A stretch of 64,000 bases of DNA from contig NZ_JAHLYP010000047.1 of assembly GCF_025127995.1 (NCBI RefSeq), positions 1-64,000 on the forward strand. Direction: 5' to 3'. This document shows positions 1 through 10,153 of the stretch, piece after piece. This stretch comes from Synechococcus sp. CS-1332 (GTDB taxonomy: Bacteria > Cyanobacteriota > Cyanobacteriia > PCC-6307 > Cyanobiaceae). Position 1 is the first letter of the stretch, and each line of letters opens with the position of its first letter. The notes under the pieces are model-generated. The model ran no database searches, was not told where the DNA came from, and was given only the letters and a program-made list of their open reading frames with translations. The position numbers and the translations under genes are program-made.

Positions 1-3000
1 CCCCGCCACCGTGAATGCCCGCTGCAGCCCATAAACACCTTCCCCGCTGCGCACATCACCCAGGCCCGTCTCGCACGCCGACAGCACCACCAGTTCGGTT
101 CCCTCCAGATCCATTCCCGTCGCCTCCGCTGCCGTCAGATACCCGTCATCGGCTGGGTTCCGCTCTGGAGCATTCGCTCCGCTCAGCACCAGCCCGCTAC
201 GCAGCAGCGGGTCCTCCGCCACACCCAGACCCGGCACGGACGATCCGTCTTTTCGCTCCACAGGCTCCGGGGCGGGAAAGAAGAAGCCATGGGTCGCGAT
301 GTGGAAGATCAACGGTCCCTTCTGCTGCAGCGCCCGCGCCGCCGTGGCCTGCTCCGCCACGATCGGTGCTCCCGCTCCCAGCAGGCCCGCCACCTGCGTC
401 GCCTCCGCCTTCGTCGCCGGCAGCGGATCCCAACGCAGCCCTCCCCGCAACGCGCTCGAGCGCTGCTGCCCACTTGCCTTTCCTCCTTTCGATGCTGCGG
501 CCGCTCCATAGGCCGGGTTGGCCATCACCACCGGCGCACCACCCGCCTTCGGGGGCTGCTGCAACCGCACCAGATCACGCCCCGTCGTCACCACCCGCAG
601 CCGTACCGCCTCACTCAGCAGCCGCTGCCGATCCTTCCCGGAGGGGAGCACCGCAAACGGAATCCGGTGCAGCTCCCCATCCGGCGACAGGAACAGGTCC
701 GTCACGCCTGTCAGTTGCGGTTGCATCGGATCCAGCAACAGCCGGCTCACCTCCGCCCACAGCGGCCTCGGGTCCACCTCGTTCTTCGCCGTCGCCCCAT
801 GGGCCTTGGCCACCGCCGCATCGATTCCCGCCGCCTCGCCCAGCGGCACCGAGGCGCTGCGGCCATCGGCGTGCAGCACCAGCGCCACGTACCGCGGCTT
901 CCCCCACGACCCCTTCCCACCTCCAGCCACCTGCCAGGGCCGGTACCGCTGGAACTCCACCAGCGCACCCTGCCGCGGCAGCGCCGCCGCCACCTGCGCC
1001 GTGCTCACCGCCTCGATCCGCAGGCTCGGCAGCGCACGGTACAGATCACCCTCCAGTTGCAGACGCTGCTGCTGCAGCTCCGGCCGCCGCTCCGCCGGCA
1101 GGCTCACCGACGCCAGCTGCCGATCGATCCCAGCGATCCGCTCCGCCAGTTCACGCGTCTGCGGCCCACTCCCCGCCAGCCGCTGTTGCCGCTGCTCGAT
1201 CTCCGCCAGCAGCCCCTGGCGGTTCAGCCGCGTCTGCAGCGCCAGCTCCCTGGCACCGGGGTCCTGATCCAGCAGTGCAAAAATCGTCGCCGGCGCATCG
1301 CTCTGCTCCGCCAGCAGACCCGCCCGCAGCTCCCGCGGCTGCAGCGGCAGCTCCCTCACCAGCCAGTTCGCCTGAGTTCGCGACACCCGGCTCAGAAGGG
1401 CACGGGCTGAGGGGTAGTCCTTCTGCTGCAGGTGTAGCAACGCCAGGTTGTTGAGAGTAACAATTGTGCTTGGATGCTCAGGACCATAGGCCTTCTCACT
1501 AATCGCCAGTGCGCGTTGATAGAGAGACTCGGACTCGTCATTGCGGCCCTGATTCGCATACAGCAATGCCAGGTTGTTGAGGCTGGCTCCCGTGGCAAAG
1601 TTTTCAGGGCCCAACGACTTCTCACGAATGTCCAGCGCCACTTTGAAGAGACGCTCTGCCTGTGCATAGTTACCCCACTTGAAAAAAATCAATGCCAAAC
1701 TATTGAGGCTAATTGCCGTGTCGGGGTGCGCTCGTCCTAAACTTTTTCGATTAATCTCCAGGATTCTTGAAAAGAGAGGAAAGGACTCACTGTATCGGGC
1801 CTGTCTTTGGTAAAGAGATGCCAGGTTATTGAGACTAAGGGCCGTGTCTGGATGCTCCATTCCGAACGTCTTCTCGGAATTCGCCAGCACGCGTTTGTAG
1901 ATAAGCTCGGCTTCCCCGTAGCGACCTTGGTCGACAAAGACATTCGCGAGGCCGATAAGGATAGAAACCGTGATGGGCTGCTCAGGGCCTTCGACCCCTG
2001 CAAACTGAGCCTCATTGATAGCCAGTGCACGAACGAAGAGGCGCTCAGCCTCTCCATGACGGCCATACTGGTAATAGAGCTGAGCGAGGTTGAAGAGGCT
2101 GGTCGGAGAATAGAGATTCTTGGGATCATGTTCTTTATTGATGATTGAGTTCACTCGCCTTTGAAGCTGCTCAGCTTCCGAATAGCGGGCCTGGCTCCTG
2201 AAGTTTGCGGCTAGGCTGGCGAGCGTGAATGCTGTTTCAGGGTGATCCGGACCTAATGTTTTTTCTTGATTCGCGAGTCTGCGCTTGTATAGAGGCTCAG
2301 CTTCGGCATACCGAGCCAGTCTGCCGTAAACACTCGCAAGAGAGCTCACAGTGTTGAGCGCATTAAAGTTCTCGAGTCCCAATGCTTTATCTTGGACTTC
2401 AAGCACGCGTTTGTATACCTTTTCAGCTTCCTCGTAGCGACCTTGAACCTGCAATAGGCCTGCAAGCCTGGCGAGCAAGAAGACTGTTTCTGGATGCTCA
2501 GCACCCAGCGTCTTCTCATTGATCGCTAGCATTCTTTTAAACAGAGATGCAGCTTCTGCATAACGACCCAGACGATCGTAAACAAGCGCCAGATTATTGA
2601 GACTAACGACAGTAGCCTCATGTTCAGGTCCCAGCGTCTTCTCCCGAATCGCCAGCGCCCGCTGGTATAGAGGAAGCGCCTTACTATAGGTTCCCTGAAG
2701 CTGGTAACTGACTGCCAGTAGAACAAGGCTCGTGAACGTCTCAGGGTGCTCAGGACCTAGATTCTTATCCCTCCACGCCAAGATTTTCCAACGGAAATCA
2801 AGTGCACGTCTACTGTCACCCCGCGCCTCCAACTCTTCCGCTTGCTTCACCCAGTTCTCAACGTCGGTAGATTTCGGCTTGGCCCGCTCTACTTGCGCGA
2901 TGGTCATGGTGTAACCGAAGTGAGCATGGGAGGGATTGGTGATGTCATTTTCAGCACGAGCCGCCGGAGCACCAAAAACCACAGACAACGCCAAAAGGAA

Positions 3001-3042
3001 CAGCTCCAAAGGCCCACGCCAATGCCCCACGGAGCGGCCCAT
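1..3042 (-). CDS. Exported TPR-CHAT domain protein (C-terminus outside window)
   Basis: A single open frame of 1014 codons runs without stop from the ATG at 3042 to the window edge, so the C-terminus is missing. Residues 1-30 form a signal peptide with an alanine-rich end (PAARA). Residues about 80-540 hold roughly eleven 42-residue kinesin-light-chain-like TPR units, most starting with LGPEHPET-like sequence. The rest is a CHAT domain (caspase-like fold) with the expected His in ATHGFF (H918) and Cys in SACETG (C990). TPR arrays usually bind partners and CHAT domains can be cysteine proteases. The signal peptide suggests action outside the cytoplasm. Substrate and partner are unknown. It lies 64 bp downstream of folB on the same strand; co-transcription is possible but not shown. 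Confidence 0.85.
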   Translation of the reverse strand, partial: MGRSVGHWRGPLELFLLALSVVFGAPAARAENDITNPSHAHFGYTMTIAQVERAKPKSTDVENWVKQAEELEARGDSRRALDFRWKILAWRDKNLGPEHPETFTSLVLLAVSYQLQGTYSKALPLYQRALAIREKTLGPEHEATVVSLNNLALVYDRLGRYAEAASLFKRMLAINEKTLGAEHPETVFLLARLAGLLQVQGRYEEAEKVYKRVLEVQDKALGLENFNALNTVSSLASVYGRLARYAEAEPLYKRRLANQEKTLGPDHPETAFTLASLAANFRSQARYSEAEQLQRRVNSIINKEHDPKNLYSPTSLFNLAQLYYQYGRHGEAERLFVRALAINEAQFAGVEGPEQPITVSILIGLANVFVDQGRYGEAELIYKRVLANSEKTFGMEHPDTALSLNNLASLYQRQARYSESFPLFSRILEINRKSLGRAHPDTAISLNSLALIFFKWGNYAQAERLFKVALDIREKSLGPENFATGASLNNLALLYANQGRNDESESLYQRALAISEKAYGPEHPSTIVTLNNLALLHLQQKDYPSARALLSRVSRTQANWLVRELPLQPRELRAGLLAEQSDAPATIFALLDQDPGARELALQTRLNRQGLLAEIEQRQQRLAGSGPQTRELAERIAGIDRQLASVSLPAERRPELQQQRLQLEGDLYRALPSLRIEAVSTAQVAAALPRQGALVEFQRYRPWQVAGGGKGSWGKPRYVALVLHADGRSASVPLGEAAGIDAAVAKAHGATAKNEVDPRPLWAEVSRLLLDPMQPQLTGVTDLFLSPDGELHRIPFAVLPSGKDRQRLLSEAVRLRVVTTGRDLVRLQQPPKAGGAPVVMANPAYGAAAASKGGKASGQQRSSALRGGLRWDPLPATKAEATQVAGLLGAGAPIVAEQATAARALQQKGPLIFHIATHGFFFPAPEPVERKDGSSVPGLGVAEDPLLRSGLVLSGANAPERNPADDGYLTAAEATGMDLEGTELVVLSACETGLGDVRSGEGVYGLQRAFTVAG

Positions 3043-3106
3043 GCTGCGCAGTTCTCAGGATAGCTAAATCAAGCTAATCGCAATCCTGGTGAAGGCACCT
3101 TGCCCC

Positions 3107-3469
3107 TCAGCCCCAGCGCCGCCGCCGACTCACGGTCACGTTGCCGTCGAAGCCGGGTACCGGCACGCGGCACTTGCTGAGTTCCACCGCCAGGGGGATG
3201 GGGCCGTAGCAAGCTTCCAGGGCATCGAGGATCCGCTCGCTGTAGTGCTCCAGGGTGAGGCAGCGGATCGTGCGGGCCTGTTCCTGCAGCGCCACGATGC
3301 CGCGGCCGTAGTCAAACCCCTGGCTCAGATCGTCGCTGCGGGCCGTGGCGGCCAGATCCGCCCCTAGGGAGAAGGCCAGCTCAAACCACTGGCCGTGCAG
3401 CCGCTCCTGCTCGTACACCCCCACGTGGGCCCACACCCGCAGGCCGCGCACATGGATCGCCTCGGTCAC
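3107..3469 (-). CDS. folB: Dihydroneopterin aldolase
   Basis: 120 residues, the usual length of FolB. The enzyme cleaves 7,8-dihydroneopterin to 6-hydroxymethyl-dihydropterin and glycolaldehyde in folate synthesis, in the cytoplasm. Conserved residues are visible: Glu22 in YEQERLHGQ, Glu74 in LTLEHYSE, and the catalytic Lys99 in [11 protein letters not shown]. The ATG overlaps the stop of proA by four bases (ATGA), so translation is probably coupled to proA although the pathways differ. It is the third gene of a kinase-proA-folB unit. Confidence 0.92.
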   Translation of the reverse strand: MTEAIHVRGLRVWAHVGVYEQERLHGQWFELAFSLGADLAATARSDDLSQGFDYGRGIVALQEQARTIRCLTLEHYSERILDALEACYGPIPLAVELSKCRVPVPGFDGNVTVSRRRRWG

Positions 3470-4797
3470 AGGGGCAGGGAGCGGTGGCTGAAGCTCCGCG
3501 TCCCGTCGGCGTAGTCGGCGGCGATGTGGCCCTCGCCCCGCAGCCGGTAGCGGTAGGTGACCAGCCCCTCGAGCCCCACCGGCCCCCGCGGCGGCAGGGT
3601 CTGGGTGCTGATGCCCACCTCAGCGCCGAATCCGTAGCGGTTGCCGTCGGCGAAGCGGGTGGAGCAGTTCAGAAACACCCCGGCGCTGTCCACCGCCCGC
3701 AGGAAGCGATCGGCCGCCGCCGGATCGGTGGTGGCGATCGCGTCGGTGTGGCGGGAGCCGTGGCGGCGCACATGCTCCAGGGCCGCCTCCAGATCGTCCA
3801 CCACCTTCACATTGAGGATCAGATCCGAATACTCCGTGTCCCAGGCGCCGGGCCCGGCCACCTGCTCCACCCCCAGGGCGCAGGCGGCGGCATCGCCCCG
3901 CAGCTCCACACCTGCCGCCGCGAAGGCCGGCAGCGCCGCGGCCAGGAAGGCGGGCGCGATGGCCTGGTGCACCAGCAGGGTCTCGATGGCGTTGCAGGCC
4001 GCCGGGTACTGGGTTTTGCTGTCGAGGGCGATGCGCAGCGCCAGGGCGGGATCGGCGGCCCGATCCACGTACAGATGGCAGATGCCGTCGGCGTGGCCGA
4101 GCACGGGAATGCGGGTGTTGTCCTGGATGAACCGCACCAGGGCGTTGGAGCCCCGGGGAATGATCAGATCCACCAGGCCATCGAGCCGCAGCAGCCCCAG
4201 GCTCTCCTGGCGGCTGGTGAGCAGCTCCAATGCGCCTGGGGCCACGGTGCTGGAGGCCAGGCCCCGTTGCAGCGCCGCCACGATCGCCTGGCAGCTGCGG
4301 CTGGCTTCCCGGCCGCCCTTGAGCAGGGCGCCGTTGCCGGAGCGGATCGCCAGCGAGGCGATCTGCATCACCGCATCGGGCCGGGCCTCGAAGATCACCC
4401 CCAGCACCCCCAGGGGCACACTCAGCCGCTCCAGCACCAGCCCCTGATCCAGCTCCGTGTGCAGCTGGCGCCGGCCCACGGGATCCTCCAGGGCGGCCAC
4501 CTGGCGCACGCCGGCAATGGCGCCCGCCAGCTTGGGGCCATCCAGCTTGAGGCGGGCCACCAGGGCCGGCGCCAGCCCCTCGGCGTCCGCGGCGGCCAGG
4601 TCGGCCCGGTTGGCCTCCAGGATCTCGGCGCTGGCCGCGTCGAGGGCGTCGGCCATCGCCTCCACCGCAAGACGGCGTTCGGCGTCGCCGCACTGGCCCA
4701 GGGCCATGGCGGCCCGGCGCACCGCCGCGGCCCGCTGCAGCAGCTGGGGGTCGGGCTCCGGCACGACGCTGGCGGGCGGGGTGATGGTCTGGCTCAT
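3466..4797 (-). CDS. proA: Glutamate-5-semialdehyde dehydrogenase (gamma-glutamyl phosphate reductase)
   Basis: 443 residues, normal for ProA. It reduces gamma-glutamyl phosphate with NADPH to glutamate semialdehyde in proline synthesis. Typical stretches are visible: [14 protein letters not shown] (residues 128-141), [14 protein letters not shown], and the catalytic cysteine Cys268 in [14 protein letters not shown]. The frame is open further upstream to 5184, but the family N-terminus begins at the ATG at 4797. That ATG also overlaps the stop of the upstream ROK kinase (ATGA), which supports this start. The 3' end overlaps folB by four bases. No proB is in the window. Confidence 0.95.
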   Translation of the reverse strand: MSQTITPPASVVPEPDPQLLQRAAAVRRAAMALGQCGDAERRLAVEAMADALDAASAEILEANRADLAAADAEGLAPALVARLKLDGPKLAGAIAGVRQVAALEDPVGRRQLHTELDQGLVLERLSVPLGVLGVIFEARPDAVMQIASLAIRSGNGALLKGGREASRSCQAIVAALQRGLASSTVAPGALELLTSRQESLGLLRLDGLVDLIIPRGSNALVRFIQDNTRIPVLGHADGICHLYVDRAADPALALRIALDSKTQYPAACNAIETLLVHQAIAPAFLAAALPAFAAAGVELRGDAAACALGVEQVAGPGAWDTEYSDLILNVKVVDDLEAALEHVRRHGSRHTDAIATTDPAAADRFLRAVDSAGVFLNCSTRFADGNRYGFGAEVGISTQTLPPRGPVGLEGLVTYRYRLRGEGHIAADYADGTRSFSHRSLPL

Positions 4798-5720
4798 GGT
4801 TCCCATCCTCCCAAGCGATCCAGCGCCAGCCGCACCGCCCCCAGCCGGCCGGCGCCGTTGCCCAGCTCGCAGCGGCGGATCTCCAGACCCTCCCGGCTCA
4901 CTTCCAGCACCCGCTGCTCCACCTCCCGCCACACCGCCGGCAGGAAGTGCTGGCTGGCGCCGCTGAGGCCACCGCCGATCAGCACCAGCTCCGGGGTGAG
5001 CACGTAGAGCAGCGAGCTGAGCCCCACCCCGAGCAAGCGTCCGTAGGCGTCCCACACCGCCAGGGCTTCGGTGTCGCCGGCATCGGCACGGCGGCAGAGC
5101 TCGAGCGGATCGAGCGGGCTGAGGCGGGCCAGGCCGCCGATGCTGCAGAACTGCTCCAGGGAGCCCCGGTTGCCGCTGCGGCATTCGGGGCCATCGGGGT
5201 CCACACCGATCAGGCCCGGTTCGGCCGCCGCGCCGCCGTGGCCGGTGAACAGCTGGCCGCCGAGCAGCACCGCCCCGCCCACGCCGGTGCCGAGGGTGAG
5301 CAGCAACACGTTGTCCACGCCCCGGGCCGCCCCCCGCCAGGCCTCCCCGAGCAGGGCACAGTTGGCGTCATTGCCCAGGATCACCCGCCGCCCCAGCTCG
5401 GCTTCGAGCCAGGCGGCCAGGGGCACATCCCGCCATCCCGGCAGGTTGATGGAGATCCGCGCCACCCGTCCCGCCGCATCGCAGGGCCCCGGCAGGCCGA
5501 TGCCCACCCGCCCGGCCAGGCGATCAGGGTCGATGGCCACGACGGCCTCGGCCAGGGTTACCGACACCGCCCCCGGCATCGCCGGCTGGGGGGTGGGCAC
5601 CTCGGCCTCGGCCAGCACGCTGCCCTGTTGATCGCAGCGGGCCAGCTTGATGGCCGTGCCCCCCAGATCGATGCCGAGCAGCTGGGCCTCACCGGGAGGT
5701 CGTGCGGGGGACGACGCCAT
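4794..5720 (-). CDS. ROK-family sugar kinase (glucokinase-like)
   Basis: 308 residues with the ROK/actin-like ATPase fold. It has the phosphate loop [12 protein letters not shown] (16-27), the catalytic Asp118 in GNDANCA, and the second phosphate motif LTLGTGVGG (141-149). ROK kinases phosphorylate glucose or related hexoses with ATP or polyphosphate. The usual zinc site (His plus CxCGxxGC) is largely lost: Leu170 stands at the histidine position and only Cys180 remains before GNRGS. The substrate is therefore inferred only as a hexose. The ATG at 5720 is 34 bp downstream of tamB. Its stop overlaps proA. Confidence 0.8.
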   Translation of the reverse strand: MASSPARPPGEAQLLGIDLGGTAIKLARCDQQGSVLAEAEVPTPQPAMPGAVSVTLAEAVVAIDPDRLAGRVGIGLPGPCDAAGRVARISINLPGWRDVPLAAWLEAELGRRVILGNDANCALLGEAWRGAARGVDNVLLLTLGTGVGGAVLLGGQLFTGHGGAAAEPGLIGVDPDGPECRSGNRGSLEQFCSIGGLARLSPLDPLELCRRADAGDTEALAVWDAYGRLLGVGLSSLLYVLTPELVLIGGGLSGASQHFLPAVWREVEQRVLEVSREGLEIRRCELGNGAGRLGAVRLALDRLGGWEP

Positions 5721-5754
5721 TGGCGCACCTTAAGCAGCGGGGCGGGCGCCGGCT

Positions 5755-8700
5755 TCAGAAGCGCAGGAACACCTGCAGCAGCGACTGCCAGGCCCCTTCG
5801 GTGTCGACGGAGGTCTGCAGGTTGAAGGTGTCGGAGGCCTTGTAGGTGAGCGTCACCTGGGGGGGCACATCGGAGCGGTTCGGGGCCGCCAGCACCGACA
5901 TGCTGAAGCGGTTGGTGATGTCGACGCCGATCTCGGCGCCCAGCACCAGCTGGGGCGGCACCCGCCGCCGGGTGGTGCCTTCCTGCTGGGCGTCGATCGA
6001 CTGGTTCACGTAGGTGGGGTAGAGGGCCAGGCTCACCCGCTGGCCCAAGGCGTCGCTGAGGGACGACAGCAACGGCGACAGCAGGGTCTGGCCCACCACC
6101 GTGGCCAGGGCCGCGCCCGCCCCGCCGCCGCTCAGACCGGCCAGGGAGTTGCCGCCGATCAGGGCCACCAGCCGCTCCTGCGGCAGGGGCGGACTGCTGC
6201 GCAGCTTGAGGTTCTCGGCGATGCGGTCGGCCGGCCCGCTCACCGACACCACGACCAGGATCAGGTTGAGCTGGTTGAGGGCCGACAGACCGGCCTGGTT
6301 GGGGGCGTTCTGCACCGACGGGCCCACCTCCCCCACCCCGGCCGGGGAGAGCACGCTGAGGCTGTCGGAGATGCGGGTGCGCAGGGCGATGTCGAGGTAG
6401 GGCACCAGCCCCATGGAGGGGGTGAAGATCGCCACGTTGGGGGCATCGGGATCGAGGCTGAAGCTGGTGGTGAACAGGCTCAGCCGTCCCCCCAGCAGCC
6501 GCACCACACCGGAGGCCCGCAGGGAGGGATCGAGGCGGCCGTTGATGCGCAGGCGGCCGGCGGTGGTGAAGTTGGCGATGTTGGGGATCACCACCCGCAG
6601 ATCCGGCCCCAGCCGCAGGGTCAGGTCCTCGAAGGCCAGGTAGGGGAAGCGGGGCACCGAGGCGCGCAGGGCTTCGGCGGTGGTGGACTCCACATCGGGA
6701 CCCAGCAACACCAGGGGCTGCTGGAAGTTCCACTTCGCCTCCAGCAGCTCGGGCATGGTGCGTGGCTGCACCGGCTGGCCGGACACCGGTGCACTGGCCG
6801 CCAGCTGGCCCGGCTGGACGTTGATCGTGCCGCGGCTGATCGCCACGTCGCCGCCGAGAACGGGGGCCACCAGGCTGCCGCTCAGGTGCAGCTGCCCATC
6901 CCCCACCGCCACCAGGCGCGGCACCGAGAAGGGCACCTGCGCCAGCTTCATCACCAGGGTCTTGTCCTGGGGCAGGGGCCGGAACAAGCCCAGACGGCCC
7001 TCGCCGCCGACCACCCCCTTCGGCCCCACCCGGGCGCGGAACTCCTGCACCACCAGCTGCTCGAAGTCGAACAGGATCGTGGCCTCCACCTCCCGCACGT
7101 CCTGGCCGATGAAGCGGCAGCGGAGCTCCCGCAGCCGCAGGAAGCCGTTGGCGATCGGATCGTCGAGGCTGCCGCGCACCAGCAGCTGCAGGTCAGCGCC
7201 GCCCTCCTGCCACTCGAAGGCCTGCCCCCCCAGCCGGGTGAGGAAGCGCAGGCCATCGCCCCGGGTGGCCAGGCGCAGTTCCAGCCCCTGCTGGGACGCC
7301 ACCAGCGGGATCGTGCCCGACAGGTCGACGCTGCGGGACGCCCCCTCGGCCCGCAGGGCCAGATCCAGCCCGATGCCTTCGGCCTTCAGCTCCACCCGCC
7401 CCCGCTCCAGCGCCAGGGCCTGCTCGCCAAGGCGGCCATCGACCAGCGCCAGGTCGACGCTGAGCTCGGGGCGGGCGCCGCCCAGCCGGTAACGGCCCTG
7501 GGCGGCCAGGCTGCCGCGCAGGTTCTCCGGCAGCGGGGTGAGCAGGGCCAGCAGGGAGAGGGGCAGGTCGGCGAGGCTGAAGCTGCCGCTGCCGCTGCTG
7601 AGCGGTCCCTCCAGGCGCACCTCGAACGGCTTGCCGGCCAGGGACTGGGCCCGGTCGCCCTGGTTGTACCAGAGGTGGCCGGTGGCCTTGAGCTTGGCCC
7701 TGGTGCGGGCGAAGTCCGGGCCGCTGAGCAGCAGATCGGCATCGATCCGGGCCTGCAGGCGCTCGAGCCGTTCCGCCCGGCTGGCGCGGCTGGCCGCCTG
7801 CACCCTGGCGGCGACCCGTTGCTCGGCCTGGGCCAGGGCCAGCAGCTGGTCGGTGACCGTGCCGGCCATGGTGTCGATCACCAGGCTGCCCAGGTCGCTG
7901 GCCTGTCCGCGCTTCGGAGCCGGCGCCCCGCGCCAGATCGGCCAGGCGTCGTTGAGCTGCCGGAACAGCAGGGTGGAGAGCTGGCGAGCCTCGAAGCGGG
8001 CCCGGAACGGACCGTTCCAGCGACCGGAGACCGTGGCGGCGATGCTGCCCTCGCCGAGGGGCTCGATCTGCCCCTTCACCCGGTACTGGCGGTCGTCGTA
8101 GGCCACATCGGCCTGGATGCGCCGTCCCCCCACCCCGAGGAACTGGGGCGAGAGCAGCTCCACCCGGCCGTCGAAACTGAGTGGCTGCAGCCCCAGCCGG
8201 CCACGGCCGCTGAGGTCCCCCTCCAGGGGGCGCAGGCGGCGGTTGGGTCCGGTGGCCACCGACAGGCCCCGCAGCGGGAAGGCACGCGCCACCCAGCGGT
8301 AGCTCGCCGGCCGGCCGTCGAGGGTCAGCAGGCCGCCGTCCCGTTCGATGGCGGCCCGCACCGGTTGCCAGCGACGGTCGAGCAGGGCCGTGATCCGTCC
8401 CTGCGGCGTCGGCGCCACCGCCCTCAGATCCAGGGAACGGTCCTTGAGGCTGCCGCTCCAGGTTTCCCGCAACAGCAGGGGACCCGCCCCGGGCTGCTGC
8501 AGGCGCAGCTGCAGGTCGGGACGCAGGTCCGCCAGGGGCCCGGCGATGCTGCCCGCCCCATCCAGCTGGCCCTGGAGGGTGGTGCCGAGCAGGGGATTGA
8601 GGCGCGCCAGGGGGTAGTCCCGGACATCGACACGGGCCAGCAGCGGACCGGCCACCAGGCCCTTGCCCGCCTGGAACGACAGGGGCAGCTGGCCGGTGGC

Positions 8701-10110
8701 CTTGAGGCGGTCAGCCTCAAAGCGCTCCAGCCGCAGCAAGCGATCACGCCACACCAGCGCCGCCTGCCAGGGCCCCAGGAGCCGCTGGGAGGCCTGGCCC
8801 GTCTCCAGCCGCAGGCGTGGTGCCGCCAGGCGGCCATCGGCCCGCAGGCGGCCGGCGAGGGGCTGCCGCAACCACTCCGGCAGCTTGACGGCGGGAACGT
8901 CGTCGGGATCCAGGCGCCAGCGGGCGTCCAGGGCCAGCGAACGGCCGACGCTGCCGCTGGCCCTGAGCGTGGAGGCACCCAGCCGGCCATCCAGCCGGGC
9001 GATGCGCAGCAGTCCGGCCTCCCAGCGTCCCTTGAGGTCGGCGTTCAGGGGTTGGCGCCCCAGCGGGTGGCGCGGCGGCGGCTGGACGACGAGCTGGAGA
9101 TCCAGGCGGCGATCCGCTTCGGCCCTGGCCGTCAGCCGGCCGCCCCAGGTGCCATAGCGCCAGGGGCTGGCGGGCAGGATCAGGGCCCGCTCCCGGCAGC
9201 TCAGGGGCAGCCGCTCCGCCGTCAGCGGCACCGAGCCGGTTTGCAGTTGCCAGCGCAGGGCCCGCAGCTCCAGGCCGCCGTCGCAGCGGGCCAGACCCTG
9301 GTTGATGGTCAGCCCGAGACGGCCATTGGCCTCGCCGGCGAGGATCCCCCCGGCGCGGTCACCGGAGGGAACCAACGACCGCAGCGGAGCCAGGGGAAAA
9401 CGGCGGGCCGTCAGCCGGCCCTGCCACTGCTGCTTCTGCCACTGGCCGTCGCCGTCCACCAGCAGCGAGCCGCCGCCGTTGCCGGCCGGGGGCGCCAACC
9501 GCAGGCCCAGGTCGATCTCGCGGCGGTGCAGGCGCAGCCCCACCTGACCCGAGAGGGCCAGATCGAGGGGCCGGGCCGTGGCTCCGGCACCCCAGATCCG
9601 CAAGGCGCCCGGCTGGAGCAGGCCCAGGCGCAGGTCGATCCGGGGCGGCTCACGGCCGGGGGGAACCGACCCCAGCACCCAGAACTGTCCCTTGGCGTTG
9701 CGACGCAGGTCGGCCCGGGCCCCTTTGAGGCCCAGATCCAGCACTGGCCCGCGCAGCCACAGGCTGGCCAGCGGATCGAGTCGCACCCGCACACCCTCCA
9801 CCACCACGGTGGAGCCGTCCTGGGGGCCGGCCAGAAATCGGCTGGGGCCAACCCAGAAACCATCGGCGCTCAGGCCCCGGTAGGGGCCCAGGGTCATCGG
9901 ACGGCCCATGGCCGTGCCGATCTGGCGCTCCAGGGTGGGCCGGAAACGGCCGTAGAGGCCAGCGACGATGCGGTCGAACCAGAAGACCCCGAGACCCAGG
10001 CCCGCCCCCACCACCCCAACGGCAAACAGTCCCTTCCACGCGCGCCGGCGGACGAAAAGGGGCTGTTTGTCAGGCTTCCAACGCATCCACCGGGGTCGGT
10101 CGCCGTCCAT
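5755..10110 (-). CDS. tamB: Translocation/assembly module TamB-like (AsmA/DUF490) envelope protein
   Basis: 1451 residues. An N-terminal basic stretch is followed by one membrane anchor (about residues 27-47, rich in V, G and L). A very long beta-rich, repetitive periplasmic part follows, with many strand patterns of alternating hydrophobic residues and Arg/Gly/Leu. The C-terminal 350 residues carry the conserved TamB region (NLKLRSSPPLPQERLVALIGG and a final barrel-like strand ending in Phe). TamB-type proteins bridge inner and outer membranes and are linked to outer-membrane protein insertion or lipid transport; in cyanobacteria the exact job is inferred. A second in-frame ATG lies at 10086. 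It is divergent from the Ycf51 gene with 43 bp between starts. Confidence 0.85.
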   Translation of the reverse strand: MDGDRPRWMRWKPDKQPLFVRRRAWKGLFAVGVVGAGLGLGVFWFDRIVAGLYGRFRPTLERQIGTAMGRPMTLGPYRGLSADGFWVGPSRFLAGPQDGSTVVVEGVRVRLDPLASLWLRGPVLDLGLKGARADLRRNAKGQFWVLGSVPPGREPPRIDLRLGLLQPGALRIWGAGATARPLDLALSGQVGLRLHRREIDLGLRLAPPAGNGGGSLLVDGDGQWQKQQWQGRLTARRFPLAPLRSLVPSGDRAGGILAGEANGRLGLTINQGLARCDGGLELRALRWQLQTGSVPLTAERLPLSCRERALILPASPWRYGTWGGRLTARAEADRRLDLQLVVQPPPRHPLGRQPLNADLKGRWEAGLLRIARLDGRLGASTLRASGSVGRSLALDARWRLDPDDVPAVKLPEWLRQPLAGRLRADGRLAAPRLRLETGQASQRLLGPWQAALVWRDRLLRLERFEADRLKATGQLPLSFQAGKGLVAGPLLARVDVRDYPLARLNPLLGTTLQGQLDGAGSIAGPLADLRPDLQLRLQQPGAGPLLLRETWSGSLKDRSLDLRAVAPTPQGRITALLDRRWQPVRAAIERDGGLLTLDGRPASYRWVARAFPLRGLSVATGPNRRLRPLEGDLSGRGRLGLQPLSFDGRVELLSPQFLGVGGRRIQADVAYDDRQYRVKGQIEPLGEGSIAATVSGRWNGPFRARFEARQLSTLLFRQLNDAWPIWRGAPAPKRGQASDLGSLVIDTMAGTVTDQLLALAQAEQRVAARVQAASRASRAERLERLQARIDADLLLSGPDFARTRAKLKATGHLWYNQGDRAQSLAGKPFEVRLEGPLSSGSGSFSLADLPLSLLALLTPLPENLRGSLAAQGRYRLGGARPELSVDLALVDGRLGEQALALERGRVELKAEGIGLDLALRAEGASRSVDLSGTIPLVASQQGLELRLATRGDGLRFLTRLGGQAFEWQEGGADLQLLVRGSLDDPIANGFLRLRELRCRFIGQDVREVEATILFDFEQLVVQEFRARVGPKGVVGGEGRLGLFRPLPQDKTLVMKLAQVPFSVPRLVAVGDGQLHLSGSLVAPVLGGDVAISRGTINVQPGQLAASAPVSGQPVQPRTMPELLEAKWNFQQPLVLLGPDVESTTAEALRASVPRFPYLAFEDLTLRLGPDLRVVIPNIANFTTAGRLRINGRLDPSLRASGVVRLLGGRLSLFTTSFSLDPDAPNVAIFTPSMGLVPYLDIALRTRISDSLSVLSPAGVGEVGPSVQNAPNQAGLSALNQLNLILVVVSVSGPADRIAENLKLRSSPPLPQERLVALIGGNSLAGLSGGGAGAALATVVGQTLLSPLLSSLSDALGQRVSLALYPTYVNQSIDAQQEGTTRRRVPPQLVLGAEIGVDITNRFSMSVLAAPNRSDVPPQVTLTYKASDTFNLQTSVDTEGAWQSLLQVFLRF

Positions 10111-10153
10111 GGCGGCCGCAATATAAGGGGCTTGTCACGCCTTCCCCAGCCCC

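Noticed and set aside
15-1454. Long plus-strand frame opposite the CHAT gene
   Set aside because: Pro/Ala/Ser low-complexity product typical of a GC-rich antisense frame; the minus strand encodes a coherent CHAT protein instead.
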